The notes under the pieces are model-generated. The model was not told where the DNA came from. It searched no databases and saw nothing but the letters and a program-made list of their open reading frames with translations. Position numbers and translations under genes: made by a program. A DNA stretch of 38,330 bases, from positions 1-38,330 of the forward strand of contig CALFXW010000202.1 of assembly GCA_937957805.1 (NCBI GenBank). Reading direction: 5' to 3'. Source of the DNA: an uncultured Sphingopyxis sp. (lineage in GTDB: Bacteria > Pseudomonadota > Alphaproteobacteria > Sphingomonadales > Sphingomonadaceae). Positions 1 through 7,684 of this stretch are shown in pieces (position 1 is the first letter of the stretch; the number at the start of each line of letters is the position of its first letter).

Positions 1-74
1 AGGCGTTCTACATGGTCGGCGGCATCGACGAAGCCGTTGAAAAGGCCAAGAAACTGGCCGCTGAAGCTGCGTAA
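1..74 (+). CDS. atpD: ATP synthase F1 beta subunit, C-terminal end (partial)
   Basis: Only the last 23 codons are in the window, read from base 3 to a TAA at 72-74. They encode AFYMVGGIDEAVEKAKKLA plus a short Ala/Glu tail, which matches the conserved C-terminus of the catalytic beta subunit of F-type ATP synthase. The next gene is atpC, the usual order at the end of the atp operon in alphaproteobacteria, which supports the call. The catalytic domain lies outside the window. Confidence 0.9.
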   Translation, partial: AFYMVGGIDEAVEKAKKLAAEAA

Positions 75-80
75 AATAGC

Positions 81-106
81 TCCCCCCCTCCTGTTGAGGG
101 AGGGGG
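81..106. repeat. C-run/G-run hairpin between atpD and atpC
   Basis: A C-rich arm (TCCCCCCCTCC) and a G-rich arm (GGGAGGGGGA) are separated by about five bases and can form a very stable stem. It lies in the 47-base gap between atpD and atpC, just before the atpC ribosome binding site (GGGGAAG). No T-run follows, so a simple terminator is unlikely. It resembles the C/G-run hairpins near 37167-37262. It may be a dispersed palindromic repeat or may adjust atpC expression or mRNA processing. Confidence 0.55.
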
Positions 107-121
107 ATTTGGGGAAGTAAA

Positions 122-376
122 ATGGCATTGCATTTTGAACTGGTGACCCCGGCCGCGCTGATCCGCTCCGAAGATGTATATATGGTCAGCGTGCCGGGTA
201 GTGAGGGGGATTTTGGCGTGCTCGAAGGGCATGCTCCCTTTATGTCGAGCGTGCGCGCCGGTGAATTGCTGATTCAAAAAAGCGCTGGCGCGGAAATGGA
301 ACGCATCACCATAGCCGGTGGCTTTGCCGAGGTGAATGAGGGTGGCCTGACCATCCTTGCCGAACATATCGGCTGA
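122..376 (+). CDS. atpC: ATP synthase F1 epsilon subunit, short form
   Basis: The 84-residue protein matches the N-terminal beta-sandwich domain of the epsilon subunit: it starts MALHFELVTP and has the conserved segment GVLEGHAPFMSSVRAGEL around residues 32-50. Epsilon links the rotor (gamma and c-ring) of F1Fo ATP synthase on the cytoplasmic side of the inner membrane. Most bacterial epsilon subunits are about 130-140 residues and have a C-terminal helical hairpin that can inhibit ATP hydrolysis. Here the protein stops after the beta-sandwich, so that regulatory domain is absent. The stop codon is clean and nothing in the next bases looks like a lost remainder. The start at 122 has a GGGGAAG ribosome site, and the gene directly follows atpD. 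Confidence 0.93.
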   Translation: MALHFELVTPAALIRSEDVYMVSVPGSEGDFGVLEGHAPFMSSVRAGELLIQKSAGAEMERITIAGGFAEVNEGGLTILAEHIG

Positions 377-394
377 CAACGCCGGCCCTAGAAT

Positions 395-498
395 CGTCAC
401 CCCGAACTTGTTTCAGGGCCCAAGGCCCACCCTCTCGACAGGCGCCGTTTCTGCAGGGCGCGCAGGCCATGGATGCTGAAATGAGTTCAGCATGACGA
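395..498. repeat. Sphingomonad-type intergenic double-hairpin repeat, copy 1
   Basis: The element has two end palindromes, one built on CCGAACTTGTTTCAGG and one on GCTGAAATGAGTTCAGC, separated by a variable GC-rich middle that ends in GCAGGCCATGGATGCTGA. A second copy of the same length and layout lies at 22378-22480 between murC and murB. The ends are conserved and the middle diverges. It fills most of the 214-base gap between atpC and the end of the DMT permease gene. This looks like a dispersed non-coding repeat. ORFs across it are spurious. Confidence 0.75.
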
Positions 499-590
499 GG
501 GCAAATTTTCTGACGCCTGCGCAGCGAAAGACATGCTTCCTTCCCCCGCCTTGCGTTACACCTGCATGATCCGCGCCTTTGGAACCGGCA

Positions 591-1502
591 TCAAGCCACG
601 GCGCGCGCCACACACACCGGCGCGCTGAGCAGCAATATGCCTGCCGCAATAATCAGCAGCCCGCCCGCCAAGGCGGTGACATCGGGGTAATTACCGAACA
701 ACAGTGCATCGAGCGCCAACGCCACTGGCAATTGCGCATAAGTGGCAGGTGCGACCGCCGCCGCGCTGGCCCGTGCGGTGCCCAGGAATATCAGCCAGTG
801 ACAGCTTGTCGCGGTAAAGGCGGCAAAGGCGCAGCGCGCGATAATCGTCCAATCTGGCCAGCCGATGGCCAGTCCCGGCGCACCGCTGAAATGCCCGACG
901 AGCGCAACCCCGACCAATATCGGCGTTGCACATAGGGCCAGACTCCATTGCAGCACCGAAGATGGCGCGCGCCCCGCCATATGGCGGTTGAGCAGGAAGA
1001 GGCAGGACATGCAAAATGCCGCCGCCAGCGGCACCAGCGCCAGCGCGCCCAACGCAGCCAGATTGGGTTTGAGGACAATGAGCACCCCGGCCATGCCGCA
1101 TAAAACCGCCAGCCAGCCGCGTGGGTGCAGCGGCTCTTTCAGCAATATCGCCGACAAAATGGCGGTTATCACCGGCTGGGCAAAGGCAATGGAAGTTGCG
1201 GCGGCCAGCGGCATCAGCGTCAGACTATAGAAAAACAGCGCAGATGCAGATGCAATCGCCGCTCCGCGCGCCACATGCCACCATGTCCCTGTCAACTGCG
1301 GGATGCGCAGCGGCTGCCCCGGCCCGGCATAAGCCACAATCGCTGTCAAAAAAGGCACCGCTATCGCAAAACGCAGCGCGGCAACCGCCGGAATCGGCCA
1401 TTCACCCGTCATTGTCTTGATAATCGCATCACCGCAACTCAGCATCGCAAAGCCGATTATGGCGAGCATAACGCCACGACGATGTATTTTGGCAGCCGGC
1501 AT
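591..1502 (-). CDS. EamA/DMT-family permease
   Basis: This is a polytopic inner-membrane protein of about 303 residues with roughly ten hydrophobic segments in two repeats, the usual size and layout of EamA (drug/metabolite transporter) permeases. Typical features are the early GFAMLSCGDAIIKTM helix, the end-of-repeat segment AILLKEPLHPRGWLAVLCGMAGVLIV, and the matching C-terminal repeat with ALLFGNYPDVTALAGGLLIIAAGILL. The substrate cannot be told from sequence. The frame stays open to 1580, with further starts at 1556 and 1580. I chose the ATG at 1502 because GTGGGGC lies just upstream and the length then fits the family. It is divergent from cpaF and may share that promoter region. It resembles the second DMT gene at 5051 only at family level. 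Confidence 0.85.
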   Translation of the reverse strand: MPAAKIHRRGVMLAIIGFAMLSCGDAIIKTMTGEWPIPAVAALRFAIAVPFLTAIVAYAGPGQPLRIPQLTGTWWHVARGAAIASASALFFYSLTLMPLAAATSIAFAQPVITAILSAILLKEPLHPRGWLAVLCGMAGVLIVLKPNLAALGALALVPLAAAFCMSCLFLLNRHMAGRAPSSVLQWSLALCATPILVGVALVGHFSGAPGLAIGWPDWTIIARCAFAAFTATSCHWLIFLGTARASAAAVAPATYAQLPVALALDALLFGNYPDVTALAGGLLIIAAGILLLSAPVCVARAVA

Positions 1503-1724
1503 TTTTGCCCCACAGCATTGGCGTATCGGGAGAGACGCTCTGGTTTCGGGCGCCATGCGCCGCCATCGCGGCCAAATCATGGCACAGGTGCGCCAAATGC
1601 AAGTCGGGGCAAAATCTGCGGCGCATTAAATGCTTGTCAAAACTTTCACCTTATTTGTCCGTCATCGCGTCACCATAGTTCGGGCATGCTCCTTTAGGAT
1701 CTTGCCTTAGGAGGCATATAGTAA

Positions 1725-3257
1725 ATGAGCGCTTTTGGTCGTCGTCCGGGGGCACAGCCCGCCCGCCCAGCCTTTGGCGTGGCCCGCCCGATGCAGGGTG
1801 GCGGCGCGCCTGCGCCCCGCGAAGAGCAGGGCGGCAAGCAATTTCCGCCGATCGACCCCAGCGCGCTGCCGTCTGCTGGTGGGGATGCGCCGCCGATGCC
1901 CAATCTGACCGCTGCGCCGCCGCCCGATGATGCGATGAGTCGCCTCAATTCGCGCATGGTTGCGGACCATAGCGATCTGCAACCGACCGCCGGTTTCGAA
2001 CAAAGCGTCCACAAAATAAAGGAACAGGTGCTCCCCCGCCTGCTCGAACGCGTTGACCCCGAAGCCGCCGCATCGTTATCCAAAGATGAGTTGACCGAGG
2101 AATTTCGACCAATCATCTTGGAGGTGTTGGCCGAACTTAAAATCACCCTCAACCGGCGCGAACAATTTGCGCTGGAAAAAGTGCTGGTTGACGAACTGCT
2201 CGGCTTTGGCCCGCTCGAAGAATTATTGGGGGATGCTGACATCAGCGACATCATGGTCAACGGCCCCGACCAGACCTATGTCGAGCGCAAGGGTAAGCTG
2301 GAAATTTCGGGCGTCGTGTTCCGCGATGAAGAACATTTGTTTCAGATCGCCCAGCGTATCGTCAATCAGGTTGGCCGCCGCGTTGACCAGACGACGCCGC
2401 TGGCCGACGCGCGATTGAAGGATGGCAGCCGCGTCAACGTCATCGTCCCGCCGCTTTCGCTGCGCGGCACCGCCATTTCCATTCGTAAATTTTCGGCGAA
2501 ACCCATCACGCTCGACAATCTGCGCGACTGGAATGCCATGTCGAACAAAATGTGCACCGCGCTGAAAATTGCCGGGGCATGCCGGTTCAACATCGTCATT
2601 TCGGGCGGCACGGGTTCGGGCAAAACCACGATGCTCAACGCCCTGTCCAAGATGATTGATCCGGGCGAACGCGTGCTCACCATCGAAGATGCCGCCGAAT
2701 TGCGCTTGCAGCAGCCGCACTGGCTGCCACTCGAAACGCGCCCGCCCAACCTTGAAGGGCAAGGCGCAATCACCATCGGTGACCTTGTCAAAAACGCCCT
2801 GCGTATGCGGCCCGACCGGATTATCCTCGGCGAAATTCGTGGCGCGGAATGTTTCGATTTGCTCGCCGCGATGAACACCGGCCACGATGGTTCCATGTGT
2901 ACGCTCCACGCCAATAGCCCGCGCGAATGCCTGGGTCGTATGGAAAATATGATTCTCATGGGAGACATTAAAATCCCCAAGGAAGCCATTTCGCGTCAGA
3001 TCGCCGATTCGGTCGACCTCATCGTCCAGATCAAACGTCTGCGCGACGGTTCGCGCCGCGTGACATCGGTTACGGAAGTTATTGGGATGGAAGGCGACGT
3101 TATTGTTACGCAGGAATTGTTCAAATTCGAATATATGGATGAGGACAAGGACGGTAAGATCATGGGCGAATATCGTGCCATGGGCCTGCGCCCCTATACG
3201 CTCGAAAAAGCGCGGCAATATGGTTTCGACCAGCCGTTTTTGGAATCATGCCTCTAA
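1725..3257 (+). CDS. cpaF: CpaF/TadA-type pilus assembly and secretion ATPase
   Basis: This 510-residue type II/IV secretion-superfamily ATPase is expected to power assembly or export of Flp/Tad-type pili from the cytoplasmic face of the inner membrane. The first 75 or so residues are Pro/Gly/Ala-rich and probably disordered. They are followed by an all-helical N-domain and the CpaF core with LLGDADISDIMVNGPDQTYV around 165-185. The Walker A is GGTGSGKTT at about 294-302, and the Walker B region is RIILGEIRGAE, followed by a histidine-box motif (TGHDGSMCTLHANSPRE). A strong AGGAGG site lies 11 bases upstream of the ATG. The other tad/cpa genes normally found beside it (cpaB, C, E, tadB, tadC) are not in this window, so it is an orphan here. 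It is convergent with the dipeptidase gene, with three bases between the stops and no visible terminator. Confidence 0.92.
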   Translation: MSAFGRRPGAQPARPAFGVARPMQGGGAPAPREEQGGKQFPPIDPSALPSAGGDAPPMPNLTAAPPPDDAMSRLNSRMVADHSDLQPTAGFEQSVHKIKEQVLPRLLERVDPEAAASLSKDELTEEFRPIILEVLAELKITLNRREQFALEKVLVDELLGFGPLEELLGDADISDIMVNGPDQTYVERKGKLEISGVVFRDEEHLFQIAQRIVNQVGRRVDQTTPLADARLKDGSRVNVIVPPLSLRGTAISIRKFSAKPITLDNLRDWNAMSNKMCTALKIAGACRFNIVISGGTGSGKTTMLNALSKMIDPGERVLTIEDAAELRLQQPHWLPLETRPPNLEGQGAITIGDLVKNALRMRPDRIILGEIRGAECFDLLAAMNTGHDGSMCTLHANSPRECLGRMENMILMGDIKIPKEAISRQIADSVDLIVQIKRLRDGSRRVTSVTEVIGMEGDVIVTQELFKFEYMDEDKDGKIMGEYRAMGLRPYTLEKARQYGFDQPFLESCL

Positions 3258-3260
3258 AGG

Positions 3261-3926
3261 CTAAGCCACATCCGCCAGCGGCACATCCATAATCGGATAA
3301 TGCTGCCAGTCGTGCCAGTCGAAATGCCACCATTCATTGGCGAGCGGCAGGAACCCCTCCGCCACCATCCAGGCCTCTAACCGTGCGCGGTTGGCGTTCT
3401 GCTCCGCCGTGCCGCCCATATAGCTGCGATAGGCAGCCGGAGTGAAATCATCATAGGGGCTGGGCATCGGCACCGCCTGTCCCCCTTGATGGAGCGTCAG
3501 ATCAATTGCACAGCCCCGGTTATGGCGCGAACCGGTACGCGGGTCGGCGACAAATTCGCGCTGCGCCACCGGCGTTTCGTCCCACATCATCTTGGTGATC
3601 CGCCACGGGCGATAGGCATCATGGATGAGCAGGCCGTAGCCCGCCGCTTCGGCCCGCGTCTGCACGCGCGATAATGCTGCCGCTGCCGGGCGCTGCGCCA
3701 GCGCGCGCGCGACGGGGTAAAGCACACGGTGCATGAAATTATTTGCCGTCGCATAGCGAATGTCAAAGCGCAGGCGCGGGTCAAATTGCGCCAGATCCAC
3801 CAAATCGGCCATCGCATCCGCCCCCTCCACTTGCGGCATGCGGATTGCATCATCCGCCGCGCAGCCCGCCAGCAACAGCCCGCCCATCCACAATAGACTC
3901 TCCCGACGGCTGATGGCGATGTTCAT
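3261..3926 (-). CDS. D-alanyl-D-alanine dipeptidase (VanX/DdpX family), lipoprotein
   Basis: This 221-residue zinc dipeptidase would split D-Ala-D-Ala. Expected zinc ligands are visible as SRHNRGCAIDL (His135, Asp142) and EWWHFDW (Glu198 as catalytic base, His201 as third ligand), with a conserved arginine in DAYRPWR (Arg106). The N-terminus is a signal peptide with the lipobox LLAGC, so Cys22 is probably lipidated and the enzyme sits in the periplasm. That location fits recycling of wall-derived dipeptides rather than vancomycin resistance, since there is no vanHA or regulator nearby. Its ATG overlaps the stop of the small membrane protein gene upstream (ATGA), so the two are probably translated together. 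The Gly/Cys in RGCAID is a slightly unusual variant of the common GxAxD. Confidence 0.88.
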   Translation of the reverse strand: MNIAISRRESLLWMGGLLLAGCAADDAIRMPQVEGADAMADLVDLAQFDPRLRFDIRYATANNFMHRVLYPVARALAQRPAAAALSRVQTRAEAAGYGLLIHDAYRPWRITKMMWDETPVAQREFVADPRTGSRHNRGCAIDLTLHQGGQAVPMPSPYDDFTPAAYRSYMGGTAEQNANRARLEAWMVAEGFLPLANEWWHFDWHDWQHYPIMDVPLADVA

Positions 3927-4114
3927 AAAATCTCTTTCAATCCAAAGGCAAAGGCAAATAGCGCGACAAAGGTCGCGATCACCATAATCGCCTGCAACGG
4001 CAAAATGCCAACATTTTCCAGGTTGCGCCGCCGCCGCCGCCGATATTCACCCACATTGGCGAGAATGACGATCAGCGTCGCAATTATGCCGACTCCCCAA
4101 AATTGACCTTGCAC
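3923..4114 (-). CDS. Small two-TM membrane protein, unknown function
   Basis: I do not recognise this 63-residue protein. It has two hydrophobic helices, about residues 7-22 (WGVGIIATLIVILANVG) and 41-60 (LQAIMVIATFVALFAFAFGL), separated by a strongly basic loop with six consecutive arginines. The positive-inside rule would put both termini in the periplasm. The frame is open upstream to 4204 but would then overlap the divergent methyltransferase gene. I chose the GTG at 4114 because GGAGGG lies eight bases upstream and the next residues lead straight into the first helix. Its stop overlaps the start of the dipeptidase gene by four bases, so it is the first gene of a two-gene unit. A role in dipeptide recycling is only an inference from position. 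Confidence 0.7.
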   Translation of the reverse strand: MQGQFWGVGIIATLIVILANVGEYRRRRRRNLENVGILPLQAIMVIATFVALFAFAFGLKEIL

Positions 4115-4187
4115 TTTTGCGCCCTCCGCCACACCATCCGCGCGCCGGGGGGCACGGATTTTCACACACTTGCATTTAGGAGCATTT

Positions 4188-5054
4188 ATGCGTTTGAAAA
4201 CCACCTCGCGCTATTTGGCGCTGGCGGGCATTACCATTGCCTTGGCCACCGGTGCTGGCGTTATCGCGATGCAGGCCGGGCATGGCGCACATGGCACCGC
4301 ACTTAGCGCCGAACAGGATCAACATCTCCAAAACGCCATTGCCAACCCGGCGCGCAGCGCGGCCAACCGCGCGCGCGATGCCCACCGCCACCCATATGAA
4401 ACGCTCAAATTTTTTGGCGTGCGCCCGACCGACACGGTGGTCGAGCTATTCCCCGGCGGCGGCTGGTATAGCGAAATCCTTGGCCCCTATGTCGCGACGC
4501 GCGGCACCTATGTCGTCGCGGCACCCTGGGAAAATGGCTTACGTGGTTTCCGCCGCCTGCAGGCATCCAGCCCCGACCCCTATCGCCACGCGGTGCTCGC
4601 CGAATTTCCGGTCGTTGCCGGTTCATCCAACCCCATCGTTACCGCCGGCAGCGCGGATTTTGTCCTGACCTTTCGCAATGTCCATAATTGGCGTTTTGGC
4701 GGTGCCAATAATGCGCAGGAGGCATTCCGCCAGATTGCCACGATGCTGAAACCCGGCGGGCATTTGGGTGTCGTCGAACATCGGCTGCCGGAAAATATGG
4801 ATAGCGCGCTCGAAGAGCGATCCGGCTATATGAAAACATCCTCGGTCATCGCCTTTGCCGAAGCGGCGGGGCTGCGCCTCGTCGCGCAGAGCGAGATTAA
4901 CGCCAACCCGCGCGATACGCATGACTACCCCGGTGGGGTGTGGACGCTGCCGCCAACCTATGCCGATGTCACCGATGATGCCGACCGTGCGCGGCGCACC
5001 GCGATTGGCGAAAGCGACCGCATGACCTTGCTGTTCGTCAAACCGGCGGGGTGA
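4188..5054 (+). CDS. Predicted methyltransferase-like protein with N-terminal export signal
   Basis: The 288-residue protein resembles the group of predicted class I SAM-dependent methyltransferases often annotated as COG4798. The motif I region is TVVELFPGGGWYSEIL at about 84-99, an acidic-xx-Gly-Gly-Gly variant, followed by the usual Rossmann pattern, FVLTFRNVHNW and KPGGHLGVVEHR. The N-terminus is a signal peptide or anchor (MRLKTTSRYLALAGITIALATGAG), so the domain should lie in the periplasm, where SAM supply is not expected. The catalytic role is therefore uncertain. An earlier in-frame ATG exists at 4170, but the ATG at 4188 has AGGAG six bases upstream and gives a typical signal peptide. 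The stop overlaps the GTG of the DMT gene by four bases. Confidence 0.82.
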   Translation: MRLKTTSRYLALAGITIALATGAGVIAMQAGHGAHGTALSAEQDQHLQNAIANPARSAANRARDAHRHPYETLKFFGVRPTDTVVELFPGGGWYSEILGPYVATRGTYVVAAPWENGLRGFRRLQASSPDPYRHAVLAEFPVVAGSSNPIVTAGSADFVLTFRNVHNWRFGGANNAQEAFRQIATMLKPGGHLGVVEHRLPENMDSALEERSGYMKTSSVIAFAEAAGLRLVAQSEINANPRDTHDYPGGVWTLPPTYADVTDDADRARRTAIGESDRMTLLFVKPAG

Positions 5055-5959
5055 GCGCCGCCGCACCACAGCAACGCCCGATAGCCGCCGCGCTGTTGCG
5101 CCTTGCGGCGGCAATCGCGCTGTCCATCATGTTCGCTATCGTCAAATTGGCGGCGGCACGCGGGGTAAATCTGGTCGAATCGCTGTTCTGGCGGCAGGGC
5201 TTTGCCCTGCTGCCGGTGGGGACGTGGATATTGTTCGGTCCCGGCGTGAGGACGCTCCGCACCCATCGCCCGGTCGGCCATTTTGTCCGCATGTTGATGG
5301 GGTTGAGCGCGATGGCGCTCAACTTTTTGGCGATGATGCTGATGCCGATGGCAGAGGCTACAGTGATCAGCTTTTCGGTGCCGCTGTTCGCGACCCTCGC
5401 CGCCGTGCTGTTTCTGGGCGAACGGCCGGGGCGCTGGCGCTGGAGCGCGCTCGCCATTGGCTTTTTGGGCGTCCTCATCGTTATGCAGCCGACGCGCGCG
5501 ATGCTGCACAACAGCGCAACGCTGATTGCGCTTGCGGGCGCTGCAATGACGGCGGCGGTCGCCATCCAGATCCGCAATTTGTCGATGACCGAGCCGCCCG
5601 CAACGGTTGTATTCTGGTTCAGCGCAACATCTTTATTGCCGCTGGGCATGGCCATGTTCTGGTTTGCAGCGCCGCATGACATGACAACATGGGGATTATT
5701 GCTGGCGATGGGGCTGGTCGGCGGCTGCGCGCAAATATTATTGACATCTGCCTTGCGACTTGGCCCCGTCGCATTGGTTTTGCCGATGGATTACAGCAGC
5801 CTTATTTGGGCTATCCTGTTGGGATGGCAGATTTTTGGCAATATACCGGAACCGATGACTTGGTTGGGCGCGCCCATCATCATTGCATCCGGCCTCATCA
5901 TCTTGTGGCGCGAACAATTTTATCGTAAAAGTGCCGCTCCATTGGCAGAAATATCCTAG
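5051..5959 (+). CDS. EamA/DMT-family permease (second copy)
   Basis: This 302-residue inner-membrane permease has about ten hydrophobic segments arranged as two EamA repeats. Recognisable parts are IALSIMFAIVKLAA in the first helix, ATVISFSVPLFATLAAVLFLGERPGRWRW at the end of repeat one, and LPMDYSSLIWAILLGWQIFGNIPEPMTWLGAPIIIASGLIIL in repeat two. The transported compound is not predictable. The start is a GTG at 5051 that overlaps the TGA of the methyltransferase gene, so the two genes are probably translationally coupled. The next gene starts only eight bases after this stop, so 4188-7179 may be one operon. Confidence 0.85.
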   Translation: MSAAAPQQRPIAAALLRLAAAIALSIMFAIVKLAAARGVNLVESLFWRQGFALLPVGTWILFGPGVRTLRTHRPVGHFVRMLMGLSAMALNFLAMMLMPMAEATVISFSVPLFATLAAVLFLGERPGRWRWSALAIGFLGVLIVMQPTRAMLHNSATLIALAGAAMTAAVAIQIRNLSMTEPPATVVFWFSATSLLPLGMAMFWFAAPHDMTTWGLLLAMGLVGGCAQILLTSALRLGPVALVLPMDYSSLIWAILLGWQIFGNIPEPMTWLGAPIIIASGLIILWREQFYRKSAAPLAEIS

Positions 5960-5967
5960 GAACGACT

Positions 5968-7179
5968 ATGCGCCCTATTTTGCTGCGGCTTTCCCCCCTT
6001 GTGCTGGTAGCTATAACGGCCCCCATCGCAGCACTGGCAGCGCAAAATGAAGACGGGCGCGACATTGTCGTCACCGCACAATCGGCGGATGATACGCGCC
6101 GCGCGCTGGAGGCTTGTTTGGCGCGCCACTGCCCACCGGATGAGGATATGCGCCTGACGCTGGCGCATGCGGAAAATCAATTTGTGTCGGGCGATTACCG
6201 CCATGCGCGCGAAACCATGCTGTCATCGCTGGGGCGCAATCGTCGTTTTGGTGGGCAGTTTCCGGTCGAAGTTTCCGATCTGCAACGCGCCAATGCCCGC
6301 GTCGCCGCCCATCTGGGGGAGGCGCAGGCATATATGTTCTCTCTCAGCGATATGCGCCAAACGCTCGAATCGGCGTTTGGAGCCGATGACGCGCGCGTGC
6401 TCGCCGCGCGGATAGAGGTGGCGGACGCGCGTGGGCGGCTCGGCTATGCCGATGAAGCGCGCGACCGCTATGGCGATGTTGCGCGCGATGCAGCAGCGCT
6501 CCATCAACCGCGCATCGCCGCTTTTGCAACGATCCGCACGGCGCTACTCGACATGTCGGTCGACAAGGCCGCGCGCAGTGCATCGCGTGTGCGCGCCGCG
6601 CGGGCCGCCCTGGCACAAATCGCGGGGGATGGAGCGAATGTCGGCGTTGATCTGGCGCTGGTCGCGGATGTGACGCTCGCCCGCTTTGAACGCGAAGAGG
6701 GGGATATGACACGCACCAATGCGTTGATCGCGCGTTTTTCCCATGGTGAGGGGGCGGCGCGCCCGCTGCTGATTTCGAGCGAACCCATTGCCCTGCCCGA
6801 CCGTACCAATAATCCCGAAGATTTGGTCAGCAATAATGCTGCGCTGCAGCGGCTTGGCCCCAATGTCGATAATCGCTGGATCGATGTCGGCTATTGGATT
6901 AACGCCGATGGCCGGGTCTCTGATGTGGAGGTGCTGCGCGAAACCGGTGGCGGCAATTGGGTGCAATTGGTCGAAAATTCGATCAAATCGCGCCGATATA
7001 CACCGCTGCGCCGCGAAGCGAGCCTTGGCAGTCCCGGGTTCTATATGGTCGAACGCTATACGTTGACCGCGCATTACCGCAATGATTGTACCGGCAGCAT
7101 GCTGCGTTGCCGCGACCCGCAACTGACCATCGAACGGATGGATTTGACGCCAGAGGAAAGCGCGCCCGCCGCCAGCTGA
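5968..7179 (+). CDS. Exported protein with TonB C-terminal-like domain
   Basis: This 403-residue protein begins with a signal peptide (MRPILLRLSPLVLVAITAPIAALA, predicted cleavage after ALA). The middle, about 45-270, is an Ala/Arg-rich helical region that may be degenerate TPR repeats. The C-terminus at about 300-375 matches the TonB C-terminal fold: DVGYWINADGRVSDVEVLRETG, followed by the final strand and SRRYTPLRRE. It has no N-terminal membrane anchor or Pro-rich spacer, so it is unlikely to be a true energy transducer for TonB-dependent receptors. It belongs with the exported TonB-C-like proteins common in sphingomonads, whose role is unknown to me. A TAGGA ribosome site precedes the ATG, and it is the last gene of the plus-strand group that starts at 4188. 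Confidence 0.75.
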   Translation: MRPILLRLSPLVLVAITAPIAALAAQNEDGRDIVVTAQSADDTRRALEACLARHCPPDEDMRLTLAHAENQFVSGDYRHARETMLSSLGRNRRFGGQFPVEVSDLQRANARVAAHLGEAQAYMFSLSDMRQTLESAFGADDARVLAARIEVADARGRLGYADEARDRYGDVARDAAALHQPRIAAFATIRTALLDMSVDKAARSASRVRAARAALAQIAGDGANVGVDLALVADVTLARFEREEGDMTRTNALIARFSHGEGAARPLLISSEPIALPDRTNNPEDLVSNNAALQRLGPNVDNRWIDVGYWINADGRVSDVEVLRETGGGNWVQLVENSIKSRRYTPLRREASLGSPGFYMVERYTLTAHYRNDCTGSMLRCRDPQLTIERMDLTPEESAPAAS

Positions 7180-7200
7180 GGCCGGGCCCAGCGTCGGCGA

Positions 7201-7650
7201 TTACGTCCGTGCGGTGCGCCGCGCAGCGGGTTCGCGCGCAATCAGCCAGAGCAGCAGGCCGACCGGGCCAAACATGAAGGTCGCCAGTAGAATTGGCACT
7301 TGCCAGATGCGGCCAATACCCTTGCCATCGGCATCACGCGCGATCCACAACCCGACGAACAGGTCAAAACAAAGATAATGTACCCAGCCGAGCACCATCC
7401 AACCCTTGGTCGCGAACATGCCCATAATCCCCGAAAGTCGGGCGAAATCAACCTGTGCTACCGCCCCGCCGGGGTCCATCCGCCCGCTCCACAAACTGGC
7501 GAGCAATAGGACATAGGAAAGCGCCAATACCGCAATGCCGCCATACATGATAAACGACATGGTCAATGGTTTTCGGGGTAAAAACGCCAAAACAACCCAA
7601 AACGCCATCGCCCAATAGTTGGCGATGCGGAATGCGAAGTCCCAGTCCAT
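7201..7650 (-). CDS. ABA4-like (DUF4281) membrane protein
   Basis: This 149-residue protein has four hydrophobic segments. Its hallmark is GWVHYLCFDLFVGLWIARDA at about 93-112, which fits the ABA4-like family (His and FDLFxGxW). The plant member ABA4 is needed for neoxanthin formation, and bacterial members are uncharacterised. The frame continues upstream to 7761, but the ATG at 7650 has a GGGGGGAA ribosome site and leads directly into MDWDFAFRIANYWAM. It is 34 bases behind gcvPB on the same strand with no terminator between, so it may be cotranscribed with the gcv operon. A link to carotenoid chemistry is inference from the family name only. No carotenoid gene is in the window. Confidence 0.75.
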   Translation of the reverse strand: MDWDFAFRIANYWAMAFWVVLAFLPRKPLTMSFIMYGGIAVLALSYVLLLASLWSGRMDPGGAVAQVDFARLSGIMGMFATKGWMVLGWVHYLCFDLFVGLWIARDADGKGIGRIWQVPILLATFMFGPVGLLLWLIAREPAARRTART

Positions 7651-7684
7651 GATATTCCCCCCAAATATGCATGGGGATGACGGA

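Noticed and set aside
413..649. Minus-strand ORF with MLNSFQHPWPARP-like sequence
   Set aside because: It runs across the double-hairpin repeat and overlaps the end of the DMT gene. This type of peptide is what the repeat gives when translated, not a protein.
2223..3218. Minus-strand ORF of 331 codons opposite cpaF
   Set aside because: It is a shadow frame of a conserved ATPase, with no start signal or recognisable domain.
3255..3263. Terminator between the convergent cpaF and dipeptidase genes
   Set aside because: Only three bases separate the stops and no hairpin with T-run is visible around them.
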